Shown here one piece after another: positions 6,639-13,672 of a stretch of 16,909 bases of DNA (the first letter of the stretch is position 1; the number at the start of each line of letters is the position of its first letter). The notes under the pieces were generated by a model that made no database searches, was not told the DNA's origin, and saw only the letters and a list, made by a program, of their open reading frames with translations. Source of the stretch: Acidimicrobiales bacterium (GTDB lineage Bacteria; Actinomycetota; Acidimicrobiia; Acidimicrobiales; RAAP-2). The stretch spans positions 1 through 16,909 of the forward strand of contig JADGOF010000013.1 in NCBI GenBank assembly GCA_017883105.1, written 5' to 3'. The position numbers were made by a program, and so were the translations under genes.

Positions 6639-8654
6639 TCAGTCGAGCGCATCGTTGGTGGTGACCGTTGCCGGAACGGCCGGGGCCGGGGAGGTCGGGA
6701 CCGGACTGACCAGGTGTTCGGAGCCTACCGCCACGGCCTCCCGCACCGACCGGGCCACACCGTCACCGTCCAACCCAAGCTCGGCCAGGATCATGTCTGG
6801 CTTGCCCAGGGGGATGTAGGCACGGGGGATGCCGAGGCTGATGACCGGCGGGGTCGCACCGCAGGGGAGGGACGCCCGGAGGGCATCGGCCAGGAACATG
6901 CCGGCCCCACCCTGTCGGATGCCGTCTTCCACCGTGACCACCAGGGCATGGCGGGAGGCGTCCGCCAACATTGCGGGATCAGGCTCGGAGATGACCCGGG
7001 GATCCCAGATGGTGATGTCGATCCCCTCGTGGCTCAGCATCAGAGCGGCTTCCTGCGCTGCCGTCACCATCTTGCCCACGGCGAGCACGCAGACCGAGCC
7101 GTCTCCGGTCCGGACCTTGCGGGCCTCCAGGCCCGAGCCCACGTCGCCCGGGGCCACCCACGGAGCGGGGGTCTTGGGGAAGCGGATCATCGAGGGGCCG
7201 TCGAGGGAGAGGGCGGTCTCGAGCATGACCTCCACCTCGGGGGCCGACGAGGGTGCGAAGAGGGTCATGCCGGGGATGGACAGCGCCAGGGCCATGTCCA
7301 GCACGCCGTGGTGGCTGGGCCCGTCGTCGCCGGTGATTCCGGCGCGGTCGAGGACCAGGACCACGGGCAGTTTGTGGAGACCGACGTCCAGGTTGGCCTG
7401 GTCGAAGGCACGGCTGAAGAACGTCGAGTACACGGCGACCACCGGACGGAGGCCGGCCATGGCCATACCTGCGGCGGCGGTGACCGCGTGCTGTTCGGCG
7501 ATGCCCACGTCGACGAAACGGTCGGGGAAGCGGGCCTCGAACGGCAGGAGCCCGGTCGGCCCGGGCATGGCCGCGGTGATGGCTACGATGCGCGGATCGG
7601 CCTCACCATGGCGCAACAGTGCACGGGTGAAGGCATGGGTGTAGGTGGTTACCGGCAGCTCGGCAACCTCGTCGATGCTGTCGATCACTGCCGGGCCAGG
7701 GGCCAGGGCGCCTTCGTCCCCGGCGGCGCCCGTCTCATCGGGGACGGACACCTTGACCTTGACGTCGTGGAGATGCTGGATGTCGTCCTCCTCGGCCGGC
7801 GCATAGCCCCGGCCCTTCTGCGTCAGGAGGTGGACCACGATCGGACCGGGCCATTCGGCCGCGTTGGCCAGGGCCATCTCGACGCCGGCGATGTCGTGGC
7901 CGTCGATGGGCCCGGCGTAACGAATGCCCAGGGCCTCGAAGAAGGTATGCGGCGTCACGACCTCGCGAAGGGCGCTGGTCAGGCCGTGGACCCCGGAGTA
8001 GGCGAGCTCACCCACGCCGGGGAGCTCCCGGATGAGGTGGCGGAGGCGCTGCCGGGCCTGGATGTAGGCGGGGTTGAGCCGGAGATGGGTCAGGCTGAGG
8101 GACAGCCGCGAGACGGTGGGGGCGTAGGAGCGACCGTTGTCATTGAGGACGATCAGCACCCGCTTGCCCGAATGGCCGAGGTTGTTGAGGGCCTCGTAGG
8201 CCATGCCGCCGGTGAGGGCGCCGTCGCCCACCACGGCAATGACCCGTCGGTCGCTCTTCTGGAGCTCGAACGCGCTGGCCAGTCCGTGGGCATAGCTGAG
8301 AATGGTCGATGCGTGGCTGTTCTCCACCCAGTCGTGCTCGGACTCGGTGCGGTTGGGATAGCCCGAGAGCCCCTGGGCCTGGCGGAGTCGGGTGAACGCA
8401 TCCCGGCGGCCGGTGACCAACTTGTGCACGTAGGCCTGGTGCCCGGTGTCCCACAGGAGCACATCCTTCGGCGAGTCGAAGGTCCGGTGGAGGGCCAGAG
8501 TCAGCTCCACCACGCCCAGATTGGAGCCCAGATGACCCCCGGTGGTGGTCACCGCATCGACGATGAAGCCCCGGATCTCCTCGCAGAGGAGGGTCAGCTC
8601 GTCCGGCGTGAGACTCCGGAGGTCGGCGGGGCTGTCGATGTGTTCGAGGATCAT
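6639..8654 (-). CDS. dxs: 1-deoxy-D-xylulose-5-phosphate synthase
   Basis: Thiamine-diphosphate enzyme that condenses pyruvate with glyceraldehyde 3-phosphate to DXP, the first step of the MEP isoprenoid pathway, in the cytoplasm. The 671-residue product carries HLGSNLGVVELTLALH (41-56), WDTGHQAYVHKLVTGR (68-83), SGYPNRTESEHD (97-108), the ThDP/Mg site GDGALTGG to N158 (143-158) with LNDNGRSYAPT (170-180), YAGPIDGHD (246-254), then the transketolase pyrimidine-binding domain with DVGIAEQHAVTAAAGMA (382-398, Glu387 as the cofactor-activating Glu), DRAGITGDDGPSHHG (436-450), and the C-terminal domain with EDGIRQGG (576-583). It is slightly longer than the usual 620-640 residues because of a Pro/Ala/Thr-rich tail (about 643-671). 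The start MILEHIDSP suits the family. It is followed by the FadD19-like gene 70 bp downstream, which appears to have its own promoter, and is divergent from the AIM24 gene. Confidence 0.96.
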   Translation of the reverse strand: MILEHIDSPADLRSLTPDELTLLCEEIRGFIVDAVTTTGGHLGSNLGVVELTLALHRTFDSPKDVLLWDTGHQAYVHKLVTGRRDAFTRLRQAQGLSGYPNRTESEHDWVENSHASTILSYAHGLASAFELQKSDRRVIAVVGDGALTGGMAYEALNNLGHSGKRVLIVLNDNGRSYAPTVSRLSLSLTHLRLNPAYIQARQRLRHLIRELPGVGELAYSGVHGLTSALREVVTPHTFFEALGIRYAGPIDGHDIAGVEMALANAAEWPGPIVVHLLTQKGRGYAPAEEDDIQHLHDVKVKVSVPDETGAAGDEGALAPGPAVIDSIDEVAELPVTTYTHAFTRALLRHGEADPRIVAITAAMPGPTGLLPFEARFPDRFVDVGIAEQHAVTAAAGMAMAGLRPVVAVYSTFFSRAFDQANLDVGLHKLPVVLVLDRAGITGDDGPSHHGVLDMALALSIPGMTLFAPSSAPEVEVMLETALSLDGPSMIRFPKTPAPWVAPGDVGSGLEARKVRTGDGSVCVLAVGKMVTAAQEAALMLSHEGIDITIWDPRVISEPDPAMLADASRHALVVTVEDGIRQGGAGMFLADALRASLPCGATPPVISLGIPRAYIPLGKPDMILAELGLDGDGVARSVREAVAVGSEHLVSPVPTSPAPAVPATVTTNDALD

Positions 8655-8834
8655 GAGGGTCAGGGTGCCTTTCCGGTCAGGCTACCAGCGCAACTGGCAA
8701 TCCGAGTTGACGGATCGCATGGTTATCCAGGTCGGGTGACCTGTCCTGCCGTGCCGGGAAGGCTGGCCCGTGGCGGATCGGGGGAGGGCCGGCATCCCTT
8801 CGGTTCGGCGTCCGCAGGGGCAGACTGTTCGGTA

Positions 8835-8855
8835 GCTGGGTGGGCTTCACCCAGC
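8835..8855. promoter_or_regulatory. Leader hairpin upstream of the AIM24-family gene
   Basis: GCTGGGTG GGCTT CACCCAGC is a perfect 8-bp inverted repeat with a 5-base loop, ending 22 bases before the ATG at 8878 and 11 bases before its AAGGAG ribosome site. It could be a protein-binding operator or an mRNA-stability or translation-control hairpin. No T-run follows, so a terminator or attenuator is less likely. Confidence 0.4.
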
Positions 8856-8877
8856 CTGTCGAAGACAAGGAGTTCGA

Positions 8878-9630
8878 ATGCAAGCCGAGGTCAAGGGAAC
8901 CACCATGCCGCTCCTCGAGATGATTCTTGAATCGGGGGAGTCCGTCGTCTCGACCCATGGCGAGCTGTCGTGGATGTCGGCCAACATGCAGCTCTCCCAG
9001 ACCACCTCGGCCGGTGGGCAGAAGGGGATCATGGGCGGGCTGAAGCGGGCCGTCGGTGGCGGTAGCCTGTTCCTGACCAAGTACGAGGCCCAGGGCGGCC
9101 AGGGCATGGTGGCCTTCGGCGCCAAGTTGCCGGGCCGGATCTTTCCCGTCACCATCGACGCGGGGCAGGGCTACCTTGTCCACCGCCACGGCTGGGTCTG
9201 TGGCACCGACGGCATCGTGCCCACCGTCGGGCTGCAGCAGACATTTCGGGGGGGCATGTGGGGCGGCGACGGGTTCGTGCTCCAGCGCCTCGAAGGCCAG
9301 GGCCAGGCCTGGATCGAGCTCTCCGGTGAGATCACCACCTACGAGTTGGCGGCAGGCCAGACCATGCTGGTCCACCCCGGCCACGTCGGGCTGTTCGAGG
9401 ACCGGGTGAACTTCACCATCACCCGGATCCAGGGCATCAAGAACCTCGCCTTCGGCGCCGATGGCTACCACCTGGTGGCACTGACCGGACCGGGAAACAT
9501 CTGGCTCCAGAGCATGACCATCCCGGTGCTGGCCCATGCCATCAGCCCCTATTTGCAGGGGGATGACCACCCGGCCGCGGCGGCCGGCCTCGGGGGAGTC
9601 CTCGGCGGGGTGATCGGCAAGAACCTCTGA
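8878..9630 (+). CDS. AIM24 / TIGR00266-family protein
   Basis: A 250-residue protein of the AIM24 (TIGR00266) family, which forms double-stranded beta-helix folds resembling TRAP/tryptophan-binding proteins; the family is named for a yeast mitochondrial biogenesis protein and its bacterial role is unclear. Visible marks are LLEMILESGESVVSTHGEL near residues 12-30, the glycine-rich GGLKRAVGGGSLFLTKYEA (53-71), FPVTIDAGQGYLVHR (88-102), QTFRGGMWGGDGFVLQRLEG (120-139), YELAAGQTMLVHPGHVGLF (154-172), and a Gly-rich C-terminus (GGVLGGVIGK) seen in other members. The ATG is set by a good AAGGAG at 8867-8872, 5 bases upstream. No signal peptide or clear membrane helix is visible. It is divergent from dxs across 223 bp and convergent with the thioesterase gene. 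Function in this organism cannot be inferred from context. Confidence 0.9.
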   Translation: MQAEVKGTTMPLLEMILESGESVVSTHGELSWMSANMQLSQTTSAGGQKGIMGGLKRAVGGGSLFLTKYEAQGGQGMVAFGAKLPGRIFPVTIDAGQGYLVHRHGWVCGTDGIVPTVGLQQTFRGGMWGGDGFVLQRLEGQGQAWIELSGEITTYELAAGQTMLVHPGHVGLFEDRVNFTITRIQGIKNLAFGADGYHLVALTGPGNIWLQSMTIPVLAHAISPYLQGDDHPAAAAGLGGVLGGVIGKNL

Positions 9631-9636
9631 GCCCGG

Positions 9637-9665
9637 GCGGGCCTGGCGCCGGATCGGGCCCGATC
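9637..9665. terminator. GC-rich inverted repeats between convergent genes
   Basis: The 33-bp gap between the AIM24 and thioesterase stops contains CGGGCC (9638-9643) complementary to GGCCCG (9657-9662), and a perfect 14-bp palindrome GATCGGGCCCGATC (9652-9665) that enters the thioesterase stop codon. They could end transcription from both sides. No T-run is present, so confidence is modest. Confidence 0.35.
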
Positions 9666-10077
9666 AGCGGACGTTGGCCAGGAACGAGTCCCGATCCACG
9701 ATCACCCGGATCAGCTTTCCCGCGGCCACCAGGCCGGCACTCTCTGTCACCGAGAGTGTGAACACCAGGCGTCGCCCCTCGATCCGGTCGAGGGTGGCCT
9801 CGGCCCACACCGTCTCCCCTACGCCCACCGGCACCAGATGGTCGAACTGCAGCCGTTTGGCCACCGAGGTGCAGCTGTCGGGGAGCTCGTCGTCGATCGC
9901 TCTGCAGCTGGCCTCTTCGCACAGGGCCAAGAGGCGCGGGGTGGCCAGCACGGGAACGGTGCCCGACCGAAATGCCTCGGAGGTATCGGCGTCGGTCACC
10001 TTCAGTTCGATGCGGGCCGAGAGACCGGTGCGTGGGGCCACGCCGGTACGATACGTGACACAGCAGGCGTCGGCCAT
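9664..10077 (-). CDS. FlK-like (hotdog-fold) thioesterase
   Basis: Hotdog-fold acyl-CoA thioesterase of the fluoroacetyl-CoA thioesterase (FlK) family. With the ATG at 10077 it has 137 residues. The family catalytic trio is visible with exact spacing: Thr46 in VLATP, Glu54 in ALCEEAS and His80 in FDHL, matching FlK Thr42, Glu50 and His76. Further family blocks are LKVTDADTS (25-33), GETVWAEATL (87-96), EGRRLVFTLSV (100-110) and VAAGKLIRVIVDRDSFL (117-133). Presence of the trio does not imply fluoroacetate as substrate; most genomic homologues act on unknown acyl-CoAs. The start is uncertain. The ATG at 10077 is listed as the longest plausible start, but the first 12 residues use less G/C-ending codons and do not resemble the family. 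A GTG at 10041 (125 codons) fits the family N-terminus and lies 6 bases after a TATCGT -10-like box, suggesting a leaderless message. It is divergent from tldD. Confidence 0.88.
   Translation of the reverse strand: MADACCVTYRTGVAPRTGLSARIELKVTDADTSEAFRSGTVPVLATPRLLALCEEASCRAIDDELPDSCTSVAKRLQFDHLVPVGVGETVWAEATLDRIEGRRLVFTLSVTESAGLVAAGKLIRVIVDRDSFLANVR
10047..10053. promoter_or_regulatory. Overlapping divergent -10 candidates (thioesterase / tldD)
   Basis: The same bases read TACGAT on the plus strand (10047-10052, toward tldD) and TATCGT on the minus strand (10053-10048, toward the thioesterase); both fit TAnnnT. From the minus-strand box the GTG at 10041 lies 6 bases on, and from the plus-strand box the tldD start lies 56 bases on. 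No consensus -35 box is seen on either strand. Tentative. Confidence 0.3.
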
Positions 10078-10108
10078 CTGAGCCCGTGCCGTGGAGGAGG
10101 AGGCAGCA

Positions 10109-11506
10109 GTGATCGATACCCCTGTACTCGAACGAGTACTGGCCGAGGCGCTTCGACACGGTGGCGATTTTGCCGAGGTGTTCGCCGAAGATCGGTCGAC
10201 TTCCTCCGCACTGCTCGACGACGGCCGAGTCGAGGAACTCTCCTCCGGACGGGAGCGGGGAGCAGGCATCCGGGTGGTTTCCGGGGAGACCACCGGCTTT
10301 GCCCATACGGCCGACCTGACCGAGGAAGGTCTGCTCCGGGCGGCCGAGGCGGCGTCTGCGGTGGCGAAGAGAGACGGAGGCGGGACCACCACCGTGGCCG
10401 CAGGGCCGGCCCTGACGGAGACCACCAGGCCTCGGGGTGACGAGCGCGGGTCGGTGTCGCTTGGGTCGAAGGCGGACACCCTCGACCTGTTGCGCCGGGC
10501 CGATGAGGCGGCGCGGGCTTCGGGTGACTCGATCTCACAGGTGCAGGCCGGCTGCGGGGCGTCGCGGCGCCACGTACTGATCGCCAACTCCGAGGGCCTG
10601 TTGGCACGTGACGAGCAGGCCCGCACCCGCTTTTCCGTCTCGTGCGTGGCCGTGGGCGACACCGGGCTGCAGACCGGGTTCGAATCGGCGGCCCGCACCC
10701 TCGGGTTCGAGCTGTTCGACGAGGTGTCGGTGGAGGAGCTGGCTCAACTGGCCGCCTCCCGTGCCATCTCCAAGCTGTCGGCCCGACCTGCCCCCTCCGG
10801 CGAGCTGCCGGTGGTTCTGGCCGGGGGGAGTGGCGGCATCCTGTTCCACGAGGCGTGCGGCCACGGGCTCGAGGCCGACCACATCGTGAAGGATGCATCG
10901 GTCTACACCGGCAAGGTCGGTCAGCAGGTGGCCAGCTCCCTGGTCACGCTGGTCGACGACGGCACGGTGGGAAGCGAGTGGGGGACCTTCGCCGTCGATG
11001 ACGAGGGAAGGCCGGCGCAGCGCAACGTGCTCATCGACCAGGGCGTGCTCACCGACTACCTGTGGGACTTCCTGCGGGCCCGCAAGGAGGGAAGAGCATC
11101 CTCGGGCAACGGACGGCGCCAGACCTACCAGCACCTGCCCATGGTCAGGATGACCAACACCTTCTTGTTGCCCGGCGAGGACGACGCCGATGAGATCGTG
11201 GCCCAGACGCCCAAAGGCGTCTACGTGGCCAAGCTCGGAGGCGGCCAGGTCAACACCACCACGGGTGACTTCGTCTTCGGGACCACCGAGGCCTATCTGA
11301 TCGAAGGTGGCAAGATCACCGAGCCACTGCGGGACGCCAACCTGATCGGCAACGGACCGGAGATCCTGAAGCGGGTCGATGCGGTGGCCACCGACTTCGC
11401 CATGACGCCTGGCACCTGCGGGAAGGACGGCCAAAGCGTCCCGGTGGGGTGTGGCCAGGCCACGCTACGGGTGACCGGCGTCACCATCGGAGGAACGGCA
11501 GAGTGA
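10109..11506 (+). CDS. tldD: TldD family metalloprotease subunit
   Basis: Zinc-metallopeptidase subunit of the TldD/TldE (PmbA) heterodimer, which cleaves unfolded or small peptides inside a chamber; in E. coli it matures microcin B17 and degrades CcdA. From the chosen GTG the product has 465 residues. The zinc motif HEACGH (HExxxH) is at about 247-252 within GGSGGILFHEACGHGLEAD, followed by GTFAVDDEGRPAQRNVLIDQG, GNGRRQTYQHLPMVRMTNT and the C-terminal TPGTCGKDGQSVPVGCGQ with the conserved cysteine (about 437). The GTG at 10109 is preferred over an in-frame GTG at 10091 because the GGAGGAGGAGG run at 10093-10103 is an ideal ribosome site for 10109 and would otherwise be translated as a Glu run. 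The gene ends in a GTGA overlap with tldE, so the two are translationally coupled, as expected for partners made in equal amounts. No precursor-peptide gene is evident nearby. Confidence 0.95.
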   Translation: MIDTPVLERVLAEALRHGGDFAEVFAEDRSTSSALLDDGRVEELSSGRERGAGIRVVSGETTGFAHTADLTEEGLLRAAEAASAVAKRDGGGTTTVAAGPALTETTRPRGDERGSVSLGSKADTLDLLRRADEAARASGDSISQVQAGCGASRRHVLIANSEGLLARDEQARTRFSVSCVAVGDTGLQTGFESAARTLGFELFDEVSVEELAQLAASRAISKLSARPAPSGELPVVLAGGSGGILFHEACGHGLEADHIVKDASVYTGKVGQQVASSLVTLVDDGTVGSEWGTFAVDDEGRPAQRNVLIDQGVLTDYLWDFLRARKEGRASSGNGRRQTYQHLPMVRMTNTFLLPGEDDADEIVAQTPKGVYVAKLGGGQVNTTTGDFVFGTTEAYLIEGGKITEPLRDANLIGNGPEILKRVDAVATDFAMTPGTCGKDGQSVPVGCGQATLRVTGVTIGGTAE

Positions 11507-12903
11507 GCACAACCATCGATCGAGGCGGTTTGAAGGTCGGGGCCGCACAGGGTCCGGACGACCTCCTGGCGCTGGCCGAACGGGTGGCCGGCTGGGCCAC
11601 CTCGGGTGAAGAGGTCGAGGTCTACGTGGCCAGGGGCGATGAGACGGAGGTGCGCGCCTACGACGGCGAAGTCGAGTCCCTCACGTCGGCGACGTCGGCG
11701 GGTATCGGCATCCGGGTCATCGTCGGCCACAAGCTGGGATTCGCCTGGGCCGGTTCGCTCGACGAGTCGGTGTTGGGGGAGACCTTGGCCGAGGCGCGGG
11801 ACAACGCCACGTTCGCCACCGCCGATGAGCATGTCCGCTTCGCCGTCCCGGACGGGGTGGCGGCGGTCCCCGTCGACCTGTGGGACGACGAACTCGCCGC
11901 AGTGCCCACGACCGACAAGGTGGAACTGGCCCTGGCCCTCGAAGCCCAGGCCCGGGGCGCGGATCCCCGCATCCGCCAGGTGGACGCCGCAGACTACGGC
12001 GACGCTTCGGTCGAGGTGGCACTGGTCTCGACCAGGGGGATCCGGGCATCGAGCCGGAAGACTTCGGGGTACATCTCGGTGGGGGTGATCGCCGGCGAGG
12101 GTGAGGCCAGCCAGACCGCCGGAGGTTTCAGCGTGGGGCGCGGGTTTGCCGGGCTCGACCCCGACAAGGCGACCGACGATGCCGTCAAGCGGGCGGTGCG
12201 GCTGCTCGGTGCCACCAAGGGCCCGTCGGGTCGTTCGACCGTGGTCTTCGACCGCCGGGTGGCCACCACGCTTTTGTCGGTGGTGTCCTCCGCCCTTTCG
12301 GGGGAGGCGGTGGCCAAAGGCCGGTCCTTCTTCGCCGGAAGGCTCGGCGAGCAGGTGGGCGAGCTGGTGCTCACCCTGGTCGACGACCCCACCGATCCGA
12401 GAGCGTACGGTGCCGCCGCCTACGACGCCGAAGGGTTGGCCTGCCGGCGGAATGTGCTCATCGACCAGGGGGTGCTGCGCGGCTTCCTCTACGACACGGT
12501 GGCCGGCTCACGGGCCGGCACCTCGTCGACCGGCTCGGCGGTCCGGGGCGGATTCGCCGGTACGCCCGGGCCGGGTTGTAGGGCCCTCACCCTGGCACCC
12601 GGGCCGGAGGGCTACGACGAGGACGGCGTGTTGGCTGCGGTGGGCGAGGGTCTGTTCGTGCAGTCGTTGACCGGCGTGCACTCGGGGGTGAGCCCGATCA
12701 GCGGGGACTTTTCGGTGGGGGCCGAGGGCCTCATGATCCGGGACGGGAAGCTGGCCGAGCCGGTCCGTGAGATCACCGTGGCTTCCACTCTGCAGAAGAT
12801 GCTGCAGTCACTGGTGGCCGTGGGTGCCGACGTCGAATGGCTCCCCGGGATCGCCGCCGGCCAGACCCTGGCTGTCGGCGATATGCAGATCAGCGGTAGC
12901 TGA
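11503..12903 (+). CDS. tldE: TldE/PmbA family protein (non-zinc partner of TldD)
   Basis: Partner subunit of the TldD/TldE protease. The 466-residue product shares the TldD fold (for example RAYDGEVESLTSATSAGIGIRV in the N-terminal domain, RNVLIDQGVLRGFLYDT, and VHSGVSPISGDFSVGAEG near the C-terminus) but has no HExxxH motif, as is normal for TldE, which shapes the chamber and helps bind substrate. The GTG at 11503 overlaps the tldD stop (GTGA) and has GGAGGA at 11489-11494 with 8-base spacing, which decides the start over an upstream ATG at 11449 lying inside tldD. Length is close to the family norm of about 450. The stop codon lies within a small hairpin shared with the convergent pilO-like gene only 4 bases away. 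Confidence 0.94.
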   Translation: MSTTIDRGGLKVGAAQGPDDLLALAERVAGWATSGEEVEVYVARGDETEVRAYDGEVESLTSATSAGIGIRVIVGHKLGFAWAGSLDESVLGETLAEARDNATFATADEHVRFAVPDGVAAVPVDLWDDELAAVPTTDKVELALALEAQARGADPRIRQVDAADYGDASVEVALVSTRGIRASSRKTSGYISVGVIAGEGEASQTAGGFSVGRGFAGLDPDKATDDAVKRAVRLLGATKGPSGRSTVVFDRRVATTLLSVVSSALSGEAVAKGRSFFAGRLGEQVGELVLTLVDDPTDPRAYGAAAYDAEGLACRRNVLIDQGVLRGFLYDTVAGSRAGTSSTGSAVRGGFAGTPGPGCRALTLAPGPEGYDEDGVLAAVGEGLFVQSLTGVHSGVSPISGDFSVGAEGLMIRDGKLAEPVREITVASTLQKMLQSLVAVGADVEWLPGIAAGQTLAVGDMQISGS

Positions 12904-12911
12904 CCAGCTAC
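12896..12911. terminator. Small hairpin covering both convergent stop codons
   Basis: GTAGCT GACC AGCTAC is a perfect 6-bp inverted repeat with a 4-base loop. It contains the tldE stop (12901-12903) and the complementary stop of the pilO-like gene (12908-12910). As the only secondary structure in this 4-bp gap, it may act as a weak two-way terminator. The stem is short and no T-run follows. Confidence 0.35.
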
Positions 12912-13672
12912 TTGAGCGCCGACGCCTTGGTGCACGCAGCCAGGGCGTTCGGGGTCGAGGTGTAGTAGATCGATCCGGTGATGGATAGGTTGTAGGGCTT
13001 AGCACCTGGTGAAGTTGCCGTGCCGCCGACCCAGAGGGGTGAAGCACCGGCGGCCGGAGCGGATGCCCCTCCCGACGAACTGGATGCCGCAGGAGCGCCG
13101 CCGGCTGGACTTGTCGTGGCCGCAGTCCCATAGGTCAGGACGAAGTTCTGGATCACGAACAACCGGGGGAAACTGTCCAGGCCATTGACGAACGCCATCA
13201 TCTGGCCATAGTTGCCGGTGACCGCCAAGGTGGTGGGTACCGCGGTGACGCCACCCGGCGTCCCTGAAGCAGCAGCGCTGCCAGCCGCTGACGTCCCAGC
13301 CGTGCCGGTTGCGGGCGCGAATCCACTGAACTGGGTGAGCGCGACACCGGAGGCCGCGGTGAGCCCATTGAACTGGCTCTCGAACGACGACTCTTCGGCA
13401 TCGATGTCGGTTGGGTTCTGCACGCTCGGAATCTGCGTGGCGATCTTCTGCAGGTCGGCGCAACTACCCGACAGCTTCTGTTTCTCCGACTTGAGCGCAG
13501 CGAGCTTGGCCCGGAGCGTGACTTGTTGTGTCTGAAGCGTGGTCTCCTTGGCCTGAAGACTGGTGAGCTTCGAGTTCTGGGGTGAGATGAGGATCGCCCA
13601 CAACAGCAGGGCCACAACCAGGGCTCCCGCCGCGATCAGCAAGGGCATGCGGTATTCACGAACGGTGTTCAC
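12908..13672 (-). CDS. pilO: PilO-like type IV pilus inner-membrane alignment protein
   Basis: Bitopic membrane protein of the type IV pilus assembly subcomplex; PilO pairs with PilN outside the membrane and links the cytoplasmic motor to the rest of the machine. The 254-residue product has a short cytoplasmic N-terminus (VNTVREYR), one membrane helix (about 10-29), a predicted coiled coil (about 35-68), and a PilO-like ferredoxin-fold segment with TGNYGQMMAFVNGLDSFPR (152-170) and a following strand VIQNFVL. Two Ala/Gly/Ser/Thr-rich stretches (about 119-147 and 183-212) make it longer than the usual 200 or so. The GTG at 13672 overlaps the stop of the upstream pilM-pilN gene (GTGA), so the two are coupled; an ATG at 13648 (MPLLIAAG) is a possible alternative. 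The assignment rests on architecture, gene order and the short core motif, since PilO sequences diverge strongly. Confidence 0.8.
   Translation of the reverse strand: MNTVREYRMPLLIAAGALVVALLLWAILISPQNSKLTSLQAKETTLQTQQVTLRAKLAALKSEKQKLSGSCADLQKIATQIPSVQNPTDIDAEESSFESQFNGLTAASGVALTQFSGFAPATGTAGTSAAGSAAASGTPGGVTAVPTTLAVTGNYGQMMAFVNGLDSFPRLFVIQNFVLTYGTAATTSPAGGAPAASSSSGGASAPAAGASPLWVGGTATSPGAKPYNLSITGSIYYTSTPNALAACTKASALK

Noticed and set aside
6477..8930. A very long open frame (817 codons) on the plus strand opposite dxs
   Set aside because: It is the antisense of dxs and the start of the FadD19-like gene; GC-rich codons rarely form stops in the complementary frame. The product has no recognisable domain, while dxs is unmistakable.
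9664..10077. A fluoroacetate-resistance role for the FlK-like gene
   Set aside because: The catalytic trio is shared by many thioesterases of unknown substrate, and no fluorinase or related gene is present.
9664..10698. A 344-residue version of the thioesterase starting at 10698
   Set aside because: Its first 207 residues are the antisense of tldD and low complexity; the thioesterase homology starts only near base 10041.
10109..12903. A TldD/TldE-dependent peptide (microcin-like) biosynthesis cluster
   Set aside because: TldD/TldE can mature modified peptides, but no precursor peptide, modification enzyme or exporter is adjacent; a housekeeping protease pair is the simpler reading.
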